From assembly GCA_022652985.1 (NCBI GenBank), contig JALCRY010000027.1:1-33471 (forward strand): a stretch of 33,471 bases of DNA. Direction: 5' to 3'. Positions within the stretch are counted from its first letter, which is position 1, and each line of letters opens with the position of its first letter. Position numbers and translations under genes: made by a program. Under the pieces are notes generated by a model, which did not search any database, was not told the DNA's origin, and saw only the letters and a program-made list of their open reading frames with translations. Positions 8,001-15,876 of this stretch are shown here, piece by piece. This stretch comes from Eubacteriaceae bacterium. Its GTDB lineage: Bacteria > Bacillota > Clostridia > Peptostreptococcales > Anaerovoracaceae.

Positions 8001-9403
8001 CAGACCTTCACCTTCTTTATCGCTGAATATTTCCCATAAACTTTTTGCCCGTCGATCATCTTATATGCTCTGACTTTTACCTTGTACGTTTTCCCTTTCT
8101 TAAGGCCGCTCACTGTCTTTGACAGACCGGCAGCGGAAATCTTTCTGCTGCCGCAGCTGATCTGATACCCCGCGGCTCCGCTCACCTTTTTCCATCTGAC
8201 AACAGCACGGCCGGACGATTTCTTTCCAGCCGAAACAAGAGACGGCTTGGCGATCGTCCTGATATTTTTCGAGGTGCCGGTAACCTTGCCGTCCGCATCT
8301 ATAAATGATATGGTCCGGAAATTTTCCAGGACTGTATCATCCCGGACGCTGCCCGGCATGTAAAGCATGAACTGCGTATTCTGGGAGGAGGATGCAGTTT
8401 TGCCGTCGCTGTATCCCCAGGCCGCAAAACACTTCGCAGCATCCGCTTTCTTCACAGTCCTTATTTCGGAGCCGTCGGCTGAAATGAACGCGGCTCTCGC
8501 TGCGCCGGCGCTGTTCATCACCGATGTCAGTCCCATTTTACTGATGACAGCCGTCAGCGGCACGCCTTCCGGATGATCGGTGACTACTGCTGTCCCGTCG
8601 CTGTAACTGTATGATGTTCTGTATATCCCCAGCTCCATCAGATCGTTCACGCGCAGTATCCCCGTAATATTGCCGGAAGTCACCCTGTCGGTGAACGAAC
8701 CGATATTCAGTATTACTGCGTCGACATGCTTCGCGAAAAGACAGTTGTTGCTTTCGTCAGATGTTTTCTGCCCGAAAATGAACACTTCATCTCCGGCCGC
8801 AAGTTTTTCCGGCGCCGCAGGGAGTGATGTTCCCACCGAGGTGCCGGATGAAGTCTCCGATTTATACATGGCTATGACCGGATATCTTATACCGCCCTGT
8901 CCTGACGATCCCGGAGGATAGTAATACCGCCCGCTGAAAACGTGATCGGCTATCGTTCCCGGGTAATTATCGGATGTCGAATAATACAGAGATCTGACTT
9001 TGGCGGTATCGGTACCGAGTGCTGACAGCATCGCCCGCAGATCCAGGCCTTCGACTCTCGTGTAATGGTAATGGCCCGTACCGTGTGGATCATGCGAAGA
9101 ATAAACGGTATCGCCCAGCCAGAAGCTGCCCGTCCCGTATCCCGAGGTGCTCCTGCTGTCTTTTATACCTGCGATCTGCGCTTTTGTCAGATAAAAAATA
9201 TTGCCGAGAAATCCCTTCTGACCGCTCAGCGGATTTCCTGTGATCACCAGTCCCATCGTTTCCGCCGGTGCAAGCGAATCGAGATCAGTACCGTTGGCAG
9301 ACGGATCTCCGCCGGCCGCAAAAACATCCATGCTTCCGCACGCCAGCATAACGACCGCGACAGCCACCGCCATTACTGCCGATATTATTTTCTTCATCCT
9401 CAT
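8000..9403 (-). CDS. Secreted protein: two SUOX-like units plus Fn3-like domain
   Basis: About 467 aa from ATG 9403 (GGTGA four to five bases ahead); ATG 9415 is an alternative. The signal peptide probably ends at VFAA. A Cys in 'MLACGS' makes lipidation conceivable, but the -3 residue is Met. Unit 1 (to about 245) has 'GLDLRAMLSALG', 'RYYYPPGSS', 'YPVIAMYKS' and 'VFIFGQKTSDESNN ... VDAVILN'. Unit 2 (about 255-375) has 'GVPLTAVISKMGL' and 'FRTISFID'. The C-terminal Fn3-like domain (about 385-467) has 'RWKKVSGAAGYQISC' and 'KTYKVKVRAY'. It is a paralogue of its downstream neighbour and of the protein at 11047-12417. Confidence 0.87.
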   Translation of the reverse strand: MRMKKIISAVMAVAVAVVMLACGSMDVFAAGGDPSANGTDLDSLAPAETMGLVITGNPLSGQKGFLGNIFYLTKAQIAGIKDSRSTSGYGTGSFWLGDTVYSSHDPHGTGHYHYTRVEGLDLRAMLSALGTDTAKVRSLYYSTSDNYPGTIADHVFSGRYYYPPGSSGQGGIRYPVIAMYKSETSSGTSVGTSLPAAPEKLAAGDEVFIFGQKTSDESNNCLFAKHVDAVILNIGSFTDRVTSGNITGILRVNDLMELGIYRTSYSYSDGTAVVTDHPEGVPLTAVISKMGLTSVMNSAGAARAAFISADGSEIRTVKKADAAKCFAAWGYSDGKTASSSQNTQFMLYMPGSVRDDTVLENFRTISFIDADGKVTGTSKNIRTIAKPSLVSAGKKSSGRAVVRWKKVSGAAGYQISCGSRKISAAGLSKTVSGLKKGKTYKVKVRAYKMIDGQKVYGKYSAIKKVKV

Positions 9404-9442
9404 TGTGTCACCCATGTCTTAATTCTCATTTTCCTATAAACC

Positions 9443-9472
9443 CCAATAGCCGATGTCATCATCGGCTATTGG
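9443..9472 (-). terminator. Perfect 13-bp hairpin between secreted-protein genes
   Basis: CCAATAGCCGATG and its exact complement are separated by a four-base loop. The hairpin lies 30 bases after the stop of the gene at 9503-10915 and ahead of the next start. On the minus strand the stem is followed only by a short GGTTTAT stretch, so it may stop transcription partially or protect mRNA ends rather than terminate fully. Confidence 0.55.
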
Positions 9473-9502
9473 AATTCGTATCAAATAAATGATACTGTTA
9501 TT

Positions 9503-10915
9503 TTAATCAGCTGTTTTTGTTACAGTGATCGATTTAACATTCGTTATGACTGTCGGCGTCTTGCCTGATACAGCAGTATAATCCGCATCGCCGTCACTCG
9601 CTTCAACTTTCGCTGTAGATGTATCGATGAGTTCTGAATACGTGTAGTTCACAGTCTTTCTGTTGTAATCGGCAATGTTTGTCGATCTCTTGGACTGCGT
9701 CTGGCTGAACGCCACGAAATAATTGCCGATCGTGGAGGTGATATCAGTCTTCGTGCCGTCTTTGTTCACGATGTATACTGACTCGCCCGTTCCGGCTGTC
9801 ACGATATCCTTCAGCCATTTTCCGTTATATCTGATATACATCGGCTTGTCATAGCCCCAGTATTTATTAGGGCTGGCCGTCGGCTGCGTCGGGATCGTAA
9901 CGCTGTTCTTCGAAAGATCGGAACGCACATATTTTGTTGTCTTGCCGTTGACGACTGTATTGAAGAAATTGTTTTCAGTCCAGTAAAATTTGACTGTCTT
10001 CTTCGCGTAATCCGCCGAGCCTGTGACTACGGTCGATGTTCCGTTCCAGTGGTTTCTCTTCTTAGTGTTCTTTGTCTTGGAGACTTTCGCATACTCCATA
10101 GTGTATTTGCTCGGTCTCGCGGCCCACTTCATCCCTGCAGGAATGCCGGCCACTTCTTTATCCTCATTGATCTTCTCGGATGTGTTCTTATCACTGTAGA
10201 ACTGCTCGGTATATCCCGATTTGCCTGTCAGTGTCGTACCCGATTTACTGATGACCACGCCCATGAAATTCTTCAGTACGGAAGAGTTCGCTGAATTTGT
10301 CTGTCTGTAAGCTCTGAGGAGAGAAGGTTCTACATATGTCGTGAAGTTGTTGTACTTCGTATCGTTGACATTGTTGGCATCAGGCGTATCATATGTCATT
10401 TTGCCCTGATATCCGATGATAGTCTCCGCGGCAATTCCTGCGCCCGAACCGTTGCCGTTTCCGTTAGCATCCGTCAGTCCGGCAACAGTATCCTTGTATG
10501 AATCTGTCGTCGCATGGAAAGCATCTTCCTCAGCATACTGGATGATCCAGCTGCTCTTTATCTTTACGCCGCTGAGCCTCTTCAGCATGCTCGAAAGCTT
10601 AGCGCCCTTTACGCTTATCGTCTCACCTTCGCCGTGATTGCCGTAATGATACGATACTGTATTTTTGTAAGCTTTCAGCTGGGCCAGCGTGTAGTAATAC
10701 ACCTTGTCCTTTGAATATGTGATTTTGCCGTCGTTGTTTACATCGACAGCAATGTAGAATACCGCATTCTTAATACTCTGTCCGCTCTTGTACGGAGCTT
10801 TCTTCGATGCGGCGTTCGCGTTCCCCGCAGGAACGAAAACAAAGCAGGTGAAGACCATCATAACTGAAAGTATGACTGCCGCTGCTTTGTTTCTGCTGGT
10901 ATAAATATTCTGCAT
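9503..10915 (-). CDS. Secreted Lys/Thr/Tyr-rich protein with SUOX-like units
   Basis: About 470 aa from ATG 10915. The signal peptide ends at about ANAA. The mature protein is unusually rich in Lys, Thr, Asn and Tyr compared with the Gly/Ala/Ser-rich neighbours. The first part resembles the cluster's repeat: 'TLAQLKAYKNTVSYHYG', 'GAKLSSMLKRLSGV', 'FTTYVEPSLLRAYR' and 'LKNFMGVVISKSG'. The remainder (about 240-470) has a second similar region ending 'ITNVKSITVTKT'; no clear Fn3 domain is seen. 'AVDVNNDGKITYSKD' resembles a dockerin/EF-hand calcium loop. A hairpin follows the gene and a hairpin lies between its Shine-Dalgarno and start, so expression may be set separately from the rest of the cluster. 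Confidence 0.82.
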   Translation of the reverse strand: MQNIYTSRNKAAAVILSVMMVFTCFVFVPAGNANAASKKAPYKSGQSIKNAVFYIAVDVNNDGKITYSKDKVYYYTLAQLKAYKNTVSYHYGNHGEGETISVKGAKLSSMLKRLSGVKIKSSWIIQYAEEDAFHATTDSYKDTVAGLTDANGNGNGSGAGIAAETIIGYQGKMTYDTPDANNVNDTKYNNFTTYVEPSLLRAYRQTNSANSSVLKNFMGVVISKSGTTLTGKSGYTEQFYSDKNTSEKINEDKEVAGIPAGMKWAARPSKYTMEYAKVSKTKNTKKRNHWNGTSTVVTGSADYAKKTVKFYWTENNFFNTVVNGKTTKYVRSDLSKNSVTIPTQPTASPNKYWGYDKPMYIRYNGKWLKDIVTAGTGESVYIVNKDGTKTDITSTIGNYFVAFSQTQSKRSTNIADYNRKTVNYTYSELIDTSTAKVEASDGDADYTAVSGKTPTVITNVKSITVTKTAD

Positions 10916-10956
10916 GTCTCTTTCGCGCAGCCGGTTACTGCTGCGCACTCTCCTTT
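10915..10956 (-). promoter_or_regulatory. Ribosome binding site with hairpin between SD and ATG
   Basis: On the minus strand AAAGGAG (10950-10956) is followed by GCGCAGC, an eight-base loop and GCTGCGC (10925-10946), then GAAAGAGAC and the ATG at 10915. Folding of the seven-bp stem would bring the SD to about 12 bases from the ATG. A GTG at 10948 lies only one or two bases after GGAG, too close for normal initiation. Confidence 0.45.
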
Positions 10957-11046
10957 CATAACACTAAACTCATCGCTGATGTTTTAATATTATCAAAAGA
11001 GCGGGGCCTTTTATGTTGCTTCGGCAACACTATTGCAATTTTTTTA

Positions 11047-12417
11047 TTATTTGATTTTCTTGGGCGCCGACCAGGCGGAATACGATCTCACGCCGCCCGT
11101 CTTCCGGTACGCCCTGACTCTGACATAGCGGGCCGTCTTTTTCAGGCCCTTCAAGGTGCAGGATGATTTAGCCGCGCCGCTGACTGTTGCGGCCTTATTC
11201 GTTCCGGCCTTTTTCACCGAACAGCTGATCTGATACCCGGACGCTCCGCTCACACGGTTCCACTTCACATATACAGAGGCGCCGCTTTTCCTTTTTGCTT
11301 TTGTGACCGCCGGGCTGTTCAGAGATATCCTGATGCTTTTTACGCCCCTGACGACCGACTCTTTTGCGGAAGTCCCCGGGCACAGCAGAATAATATCCGA
11401 CCCGGCGTTCGCGAGAGCGTTTCCGTCTGCGGATGCCTCATACGCGACAAAATATTTTTCGGCGTCTCCGCTGTCCAGGGAAACTGTTTTCCCGTCCGCC
11501 GTCTTTGCCGTCACGGTCCTTTCATCCGAGGATATCGCATAATAATCGAACAGCCTGTCCAGCGTCACTCCTGAGGCAGTAATATTCACGCTGCCGCTGT
11601 CCGAAACATACGTACAGACCGCCTGCTGACGCCCTATGTTCCCCTTGCTCAGAGATCCCGACACGATATCCGCCATCGTCATATTGGCCGAAACTCCTGT
11701 ATTGTCCACGGCCAGCACGGTCTTTGCTTTGCCGAACGTGATGTTTTTGATAAACCTGCCCATATACTGCGCATTGTAATCTCCGGAGCTTTCCTGACCG
11801 ACCATCAGTACCGGGACATCAAGCGGGTCTCCCGCATTGTGAGTCCCGAAAGAGTCCAGATATTTTCCGGAGAGCCCGATCGCCGGATCTACCGCCGTCC
11901 CCGCAGTGTCCGTCTCCGACGAATAACAGTAACGTGTTTTCCAGATCGTGCCGAGCGTGTTCGAATATCCGTCCGCCGCAATACAGCTCACTGCGGTCCC
12001 CGCTGAAGCTCCCGCATCGACGCCGAGGGAATCCGCCGCGGCTCTCAGAGAAAATCCTCTCGTGACTGTCTGCAGCGCCCATTCGTCGTTTCTTCTTTTG
12101 GCGCTGTAAGTCGTTCCGCCCGCGTATGAATCATACTTTTCAGAACTGAAAAATTTATCCGCGGATGCCTCATCCGTAATACTGTCGAGGTCCGCCTGTG
12201 TCAGCAGCGTGAAATCCCGGTTGGATCCGCTGCGGCCCCTGCCGCTCTTCACCGCACTGCCGTCCATCACCATTACTGCCTCGCCGTCAGGATGCGCCGT
12301 CACGGTCATCGCTGCGCCGTCCGCCAATACGCTTGCCGGAAATGCCAGCGGTGTCAGCGTAACAGCCGCCGCCAGCGCCAGCGCGCAGCATAAAGTTTTT
12401 CTGATCGTTTTTTTCAT
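11047..12417 (-). CDS. Secreted protein: two SUOX-like units plus Fn3-like domain
   Basis: 456 aa. A signal peptide (about 1-32, ending VLADG) leads to unit 1 (about 40-235) with 'FTLLTQADLDSI', 'GFSLRAAADSLGV', 'CIAADGYSN' and 'DVPVLMVGQESSGDYN ... IKNITFG'. Unit 2 (about 245-368) has 'GVTLDRLFDYYAI' and 'GVKSIRISL'. The Fn3-like end (about 370-455) has 'KWNRVSGASGYQISC' and 'RYVRVRAYRKTGG', very like the gene at 8000-9403. It follows the Crp/Fnr regulator gene after 42 bases with GGGAGGG eight bases before the ATG, so it could be the first structural gene of the cluster. The function is unknown. Confidence 0.88.
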   Translation of the reverse strand: MKKTIRKTLCCALALAAAVTLTPLAFPASVLADGAAMTVTAHPDGEAVMVMDGSAVKSGRGRSGSNRDFTLLTQADLDSITDEASADKFFSSEKYDSYAGGTTYSAKRRNDEWALQTVTRGFSLRAAADSLGVDAGASAGTAVSCIAADGYSNTLGTIWKTRYCYSSETDTAGTAVDPAIGLSGKYLDSFGTHNAGDPLDVPVLMVGQESSGDYNAQYMGRFIKNITFGKAKTVLAVDNTGVSANMTMADIVSGSLSKGNIGRQQAVCTYVSDSGSVNITASGVTLDRLFDYYAISSDERTVTAKTADGKTVSLDSGDAEKYFVAYEASADGNALANAGSDIILLCPGTSAKESVVRGVKSIRISLNSPAVTKAKRKSGASVYVKWNRVSGASGYQISCSVKKAGTNKAATVSGAAKSSCTLKGLKKTARYVRVRAYRKTGGVRSYSAWSAPKKIK

Positions 12418-12459
12418 GACATTACCCTCCCGGACGCACGCATATGCAGACAGTGCGCA

Positions 12460-13119
12460 CTATAATAATTTGAAATAATCGCCTTTGAAATCTATCAGCC
12501 CCTCGCGCCGCATCTCGCTGAGTTCGTGCGACAGGGAGCTTCTGTTGACGCAGAGGAACTGCGCCAGCTGCTCCTGCGTCATGCGTATGTGGAATTCTTC
12601 TTTGCCGGTTTTTTCGGCGCGTATCAGCAGGAATGTCAGGACCCTATCTCTAATGCTCTGCTTCGATACGATATTCACCTTGTAGGCCTTTTTGATGTTT
12701 TCATTGGCCAGCATCTGTATGATATTCATCAGTATGTCGTCGCGAAATGAGCATGACAGCAGATCGTCCGCGGATATCTCAAGCAGCACAGGTGCTTCTT
12801 CGCCGGCTATCAGCGTCCAGGGAGCGATCCTCGTCGTCGACCCGACAGTATCGAGGCCGATAAAATCGTTGCTCTCATAATTTTCCACGAGGTGTATCCC
12901 GCCCTCGATGTGGAATTTTTCTCCCCGGACTATGCCCGAATATACGTAATAAAACACGTTTTGTATCTCGCCCTGGCGGACGATACTGGCGCCCGCGGCA
13001 GGTCTGAAAACGCGCATATGGACTTCGTCGAAAATAGCGGCACACTGCTTTTCTGACAGTCCCCTGAACAAATGCGTATCAGGAAGTTTTTTGATGTACC
13101 CGGCATATTTCTCATCCAT
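12460..13119 (-). CDS. Crp/Fnr family transcriptional regulator
   Basis: 219 aa. The N-terminal cyclic-nucleotide-binding-type beta-roll (about 15-125: 'FRGLSEKQCAAIFDE', 'IVRQGEIQNVFYYVYSGIVRG') is followed by the long dimer helix and a C-terminal HTH (about 150-219: 'MTQEQLAQFLCVNRSSLSHELSEMRREGLI'). There is no N-terminal Cys cluster as in Fnr, so oxygen sensing through an Fe-S cluster is unlikely; the effector cannot be read from the sequence. Its ATG overlaps the end of the xdhC-like gene by eight bases. Being immediately upstream of the exported-protein cluster, it is the obvious candidate regulator of that cluster. I did not find a convincing palindromic Crp-type site nearby. Confidence 0.93.
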   Translation of the reverse strand: MDEKYAGYIKKLPDTHLFRGLSEKQCAAIFDEVHMRVFRPAAGASIVRQGEIQNVFYYVYSGIVRGEKFHIEGGIHLVENYESNDFIGLDTVGSTTRIAPWTLIAGEEAPVLLEISADDLLSCSFRDDILMNIIQMLANENIKKAYKVNIVSKQSIRDRVLTFLLIRAEKTGKEEFHIRMTQEQLAQFLCVNRSSLSHELSEMRREGLIDFKGDYFKLL

Positions 13120-13942
13120 GGCTGTTTCTTTTCTCCGCTCTTATGCGTATGACCTGCGCGGCGATGCTGACCGCTATCTCCTCCGGCGATTCGGCGCTGA
13201 TGTCGTCGCCTATCGGTGCATAAACAGTATCATCCGCTGCGGCCTGTATGCCTTCCCATTCCAGCAGCGCAAAAACATTGGCTGTTTTTCGGCGGCTGCC
13301 CAGAAGACCTATATACGCGTGCTGATGCTTCAGCGCTTCTCTGAGTATATCGCAGTTGCTCATCTGGGAATATGAGAGGATGAAGATATAGCTGTTCTCA
13401 TCCATTTCTCTCTCCCGGAAGATATCGGTGAATGATCTCACCGCGATCACGTCCGAGGCATAGGGGAATTTTTCGCTCGAGGCGAACTCCGCGCGGTCAT
13501 CGATCATTACTGTATCGAACCCCACATACCGCAGGACCGGCTCCAGCGCCGCGCCGACATACCCGCACCCGAAAATATACGCCGCAGAGGACGGCTCCGA
13601 TATTTCCCTGAAATCTTCCGGATGTTCTTTGCTGTAATGCCTGATCATGATATCCGCAGTGCCGCAGTCGCAGTCGTCTCCTCCGTCTATCTGCGATGTA
13701 ATGCCGATGGTATGCAAATGCCCTTCCGTATCCCGGTCGAAAGCTCCGCGGCAGATATCCGTGACCTCCGCCTCTATGCGCCCGCCGCCGACAGTGCCGA
13801 GTTTCCGGCCGTCCTCCGCCAGCACCATAAGCGAACCCCGGTGCCGGGGCGTCGATCCGGTAGTACTGATTATTTCGGCAGTTACGATATCGTTCCCCTC
13901 CAGGAGGATCTGCCTTGCTGCATCGATTATTTTCTCAGGCAT
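13112..13942 (-). CDS. XdhC/CoxI family molybdenum-enzyme maturation protein
   Basis: 276 aa. The N-terminal XdhC_CoxI domain (about 10-85) contains 'STPRHRGSLMVL' and 'GTVGGGRIEAEV'. The C-terminal Rossmann-like XdhC_C domain (about 115-265) contains 'YIFGCGYVGAALEPVLRYVGFDTVMIDDR', 'GLLGSRRKTA' and 'APIGDDISAESPEEIAVSIAAQVI'. Family members bind molybdenum cofactor and hand the sulfurated form to xanthine dehydrogenase-type enzymes. No such hydroxylase is in the window. It overlaps the Crp/Fnr gene by eight bases and is the first gene after a strong terminator. Its placement ahead of proteins with a molybdopterin-binding-like fold is suggestive but may be coincidence. Confidence 0.92.
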   Translation of the reverse strand: MPEKIIDAARQILLEGNDIVTAEIISTTGSTPRHRGSLMVLAEDGRKLGTVGGGRIEAEVTDICRGAFDRDTEGHLHTIGITSQIDGGDDCDCGTADIMIRHYSKEHPEDFREISEPSSAAYIFGCGYVGAALEPVLRYVGFDTVMIDDRAEFASSEKFPYASDVIAVRSFTDIFREREMDENSYIFILSYSQMSNCDILREALKHQHAYIGLLGSRRKTANVFALLEWEGIQAAADDTVYAPIGDDISAESPEEIAVSIAAQVIRIRAEKRNSHG

Positions 13943-13981
13943 AATAATTTCGCTCCATCCATGTGCATCATCTTATTGCAA

Positions 13982-14010
13982 AATATATCATAGAATCCGC
14001 AGTTATGCAA
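13982..14010 (-). promoter_or_regulatory. Possible sigma-70 promoter of the xdhC-crp unit
   Basis: TTGCAT (14005-14010), 17 bases, TATATT (13982-13987) on the minus strand, 40 bases before the xdhC start. The -35 box matches only three positions and overlaps the end of the preceding terminator, so this is tentative. Confidence 0.3.
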
Positions 14011-14042
14011 AAACAGCCGTGACTGCAGATCACGACTGTTTT
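14010..14042 (-). terminator. Intrinsic terminator after the paaK-ACT operon
   Basis: Inverted repeat AAAACAGTCGTGA - 7-base loop - TCACGGCTGTTTT on the minus strand (13-bp stem with one wobble), running into TTTTTG. It sits 43 bases after the stop of the ACT-domain gene and separates it from xdhC. Confidence 0.8.
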
Positions 14043-14085
14043 CATCTTCACCATGCCGAAACAGGTATTACCTTCCAGTGGACCG

Positions 14086-14523
14086 CTATTTCAGCAGCTC
14101 GTTCAGATCATCCTGGCAGAGGAGCCTGATGCCCTGCGACGACAAGGCCTTGACGGCCGCGTCGTTGTTATTGACGCGCAGTATCATGTACGCCGCGTCC
14201 TTTTTGTGCGCCAGGAATGTGTATGTGTATTCGAGGTTTATATTCTGCTCGGCCAGAATGTCCAGGATCCTGACGAGACTTCCGGCCTGATCCTGCACCT
14301 CCGCGGCGAGCACAGCCGTTACCGTAAACACATATTCCTCTTCCTTGAGAGCTTCCGAAAGCTTATACGGATCATCGACGATTATTCTGACGACGCCGAA
14401 TTCCGGAGCCTCCGCGAGTGAAAGCGCACGCATGTTGATCCCGTTCTTCCGGATCACTTTCGCCAGCTCAGCCAGCCTGCCCGGTTTGTTTTCCACAAAA
14501 ACCGATATTTGTTTTACATCCAT
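14086..14523 (-). CDS. Tandem ACT-domain protein paired with PaaK
   Basis: 145 aa containing two ACT domains (about 3-70 and 71-140): 'QISVFVENKPGRLAELAKVI ... GINMRALSLAE' and 'VLAAEVQDQAGSLVRILDILAEQNINLEYTYTFL'. ACT domains bind amino acids and usually act as regulatory ligand sensors. Stand-alone tandem ACT genes are commonly found next to phenylacetate-CoA ligase genes in anaerobes. It starts 18 bases after the paaK stop, with AGGTG five bases before the ATG, and is followed by a good terminator. A role in tuning aromatic amino acid breakdown is inference. Confidence 0.92.
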   Translation of the reverse strand: MDVKQISVFVENKPGRLAELAKVIRKNGINMRALSLAEAPEFGVVRIIVDDPYKLSEALKEEEYVFTVTAVLAAEVQDQAGSLVRILDILAEQNINLEYTYTFLAHKKDAAYMILRVNNNDAAVKALSSQGIRLLCQDDLNELLK

Positions 14524-14541
14524 GAATTCACCTGCTTTCCT

Positions 14542-15843
14542 CTAATAAAGTTTGCGCTTGTCAATGACGCGCTTCGCTTTGCCTTCGCTTCTCTCGATGC
14601 TCTTCGGAGAAACGAGATGCACATCCACATATATCCCCAGCATCGACTTGAGCGCGCTGATCAGCTTAGTCTCTCTTGCGGAGACTTCGCTCAGAGCATC
14701 CGAGAACATTTCCTTCGTCATCTCGACATCGAGTTCGAGTTTGTCGCTGTTCTTTTCACGCGTGATCACGATCTGATAATTTGCCGGATAACCCTGGTTC
14801 ATGAGGACGGCTTCGATCTGCGACGGGAATACATTGACGCCCTTCACGATCATCATGTCGTCGCTTCTGCCCATAGGCTTTGTCATCTTGACGAATGTTC
14901 TGCCGCACGAACATTTTTCGTGACTCAGCACGCAGATGTCTTTGGTGCGGTAACGCAGGAGCGGAAACGCTTCCTTGGTAATGCTCGTGAAGACGAGTTC
15001 GCCTTTTTCTCCGTCGGGAAGTGTCTCGCCCGTTTCCGGATTGATGACCTCGGCGATGAAATGGTCTTCGTTGATATGCATTCCGTTCTGCTCCTCGCAT
15101 TCGAACGCCACTCCCGGACCGCTGATCTCAGTGAGTCCGTATATATCGAACGCTCTGATGCCGAGCTGTTCTTCTATATCTCTTCTCATCTCTTCGCTCC
15201 ACGCCTCGGCTCCGAAAATGCCGGAACGCAGTTTGATCTTATCTTTCAGGCCTCTTTCATTTATGCTTTCCGCCAGGAACGCCGCATATGACGGCGTGCA
15301 GCAGAGGAACGTCGACTGGAGATCGCACATAAACTGCAGCTGCCTGTCTGTATTGCCCGACGACATCGGCAATGTCAGCGCGCCGACTTTATGACTTCCG
15401 CCGTGCAGTCCCAGTCCGCCGGTGAACAGGCCGTATCCGTAGCAGACCTGAACGATATCTTCTTTCGAACCGCCGGCGGCCACGATCGCCCGCGCACAGC
15501 AGTCTTCCCAGAGGTCGACGTCATTCTGTGTATAACAGGCAACCACGCGCCTGCCCGTCGTTCCGCTGGTCGAATGGATCCTGACACAGTCGCTCAGAGG
15601 CACTGCCAGCATTCCGTACGGATATGTATTGCGCAGATCCTCCTTGGTCAGAAACGGCAGAAGATGCAGATCGTCAGTCGATCTGATATCTCCCGGCTCT
15701 ATTCCCGCCGTCTGCATTTTCTCGCGGTAATAATCTACATTCTCGTATACTCTTTTCACAGTCTTTGCGAGATGCTCATCCTGCCACGCCTTGATTTGCT
15801 CTCTTGATGCACATTCTTTGGCAGAATCATAATAATTTCCCAT
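14542..15843 (-). CDS. paaK: Phenylacetate-CoA ligase family (aryl-CoA ligase)
   Basis: 433 aa, the usual family length. It activates an aryl acid such as phenylacetate or indoleacetate with ATP and CoA, releasing AMP. The nucleotide-binding loop 'HSTSGTTGRRV' (about 90-100) and the adenylate motif 'YGLTEISGPG' are present, with 'GELVFTSITKEAFPLLRYRTKD' and the hinge/C-terminal lysine region 'IERSEGKAKRVIDKR'. 'SHEKCSCGRTFVKM' is the CxCG turn common in this family. With the downstream ACT gene it forms a two-gene operon with its own promoter and terminator. In anaerobes such pairs often accompany indolepyruvate:ferredoxin oxidoreductase for aromatic amino acid fermentation; that partner is not in the window. 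Confidence 0.95.
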   Translation of the reverse strand: MGNYYDSAKECASREQIKAWQDEHLAKTVKRVYENVDYYREKMQTAGIEPGDIRSTDDLHLLPFLTKEDLRNTYPYGMLAVPLSDCVRIHSTSGTTGRRVVACYTQNDVDLWEDCCARAIVAAGGSKEDIVQVCYGYGLFTGGLGLHGGSHKVGALTLPMSSGNTDRQLQFMCDLQSTFLCCTPSYAAFLAESINERGLKDKIKLRSGIFGAEAWSEEMRRDIEEQLGIRAFDIYGLTEISGPGVAFECEEQNGMHINEDHFIAEVINPETGETLPDGEKGELVFTSITKEAFPLLRYRTKDICVLSHEKCSCGRTFVKMTKPMGRSDDMMIVKGVNVFPSQIEAVLMNQGYPANYQIVITREKNSDKLELDVEMTKEMFSDALSEVSARETKLISALKSMLGIYVDVHLVSPKSIERSEGKAKRVIDKRKLY

Positions 15844-15876
15844 TTGTTTTGTGTTCCTTTCATAAATAATAGGAAC

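Noticed and set aside
9320-9403. Lipoprotein call for the protein at 8000-9403
   Set aside because: The Cys in MLACGS has Met at -3 and a normal signal peptidase I site (VFA-A) follows, so secretion is as likely as lipidation.
11014-11029. TGTTGC-TTCG-GCAACA hairpin as terminator of the gene ending at 11047
   Set aside because: Only six base pairs and followed by TAAAAGG rather than a U-tract on the minus strand.
14509-15291. 260-aa plus-strand open frame opposite paaK
   Set aside because: It is a shadow of the paaK frame; paaK has all family motifs and its own promoter.
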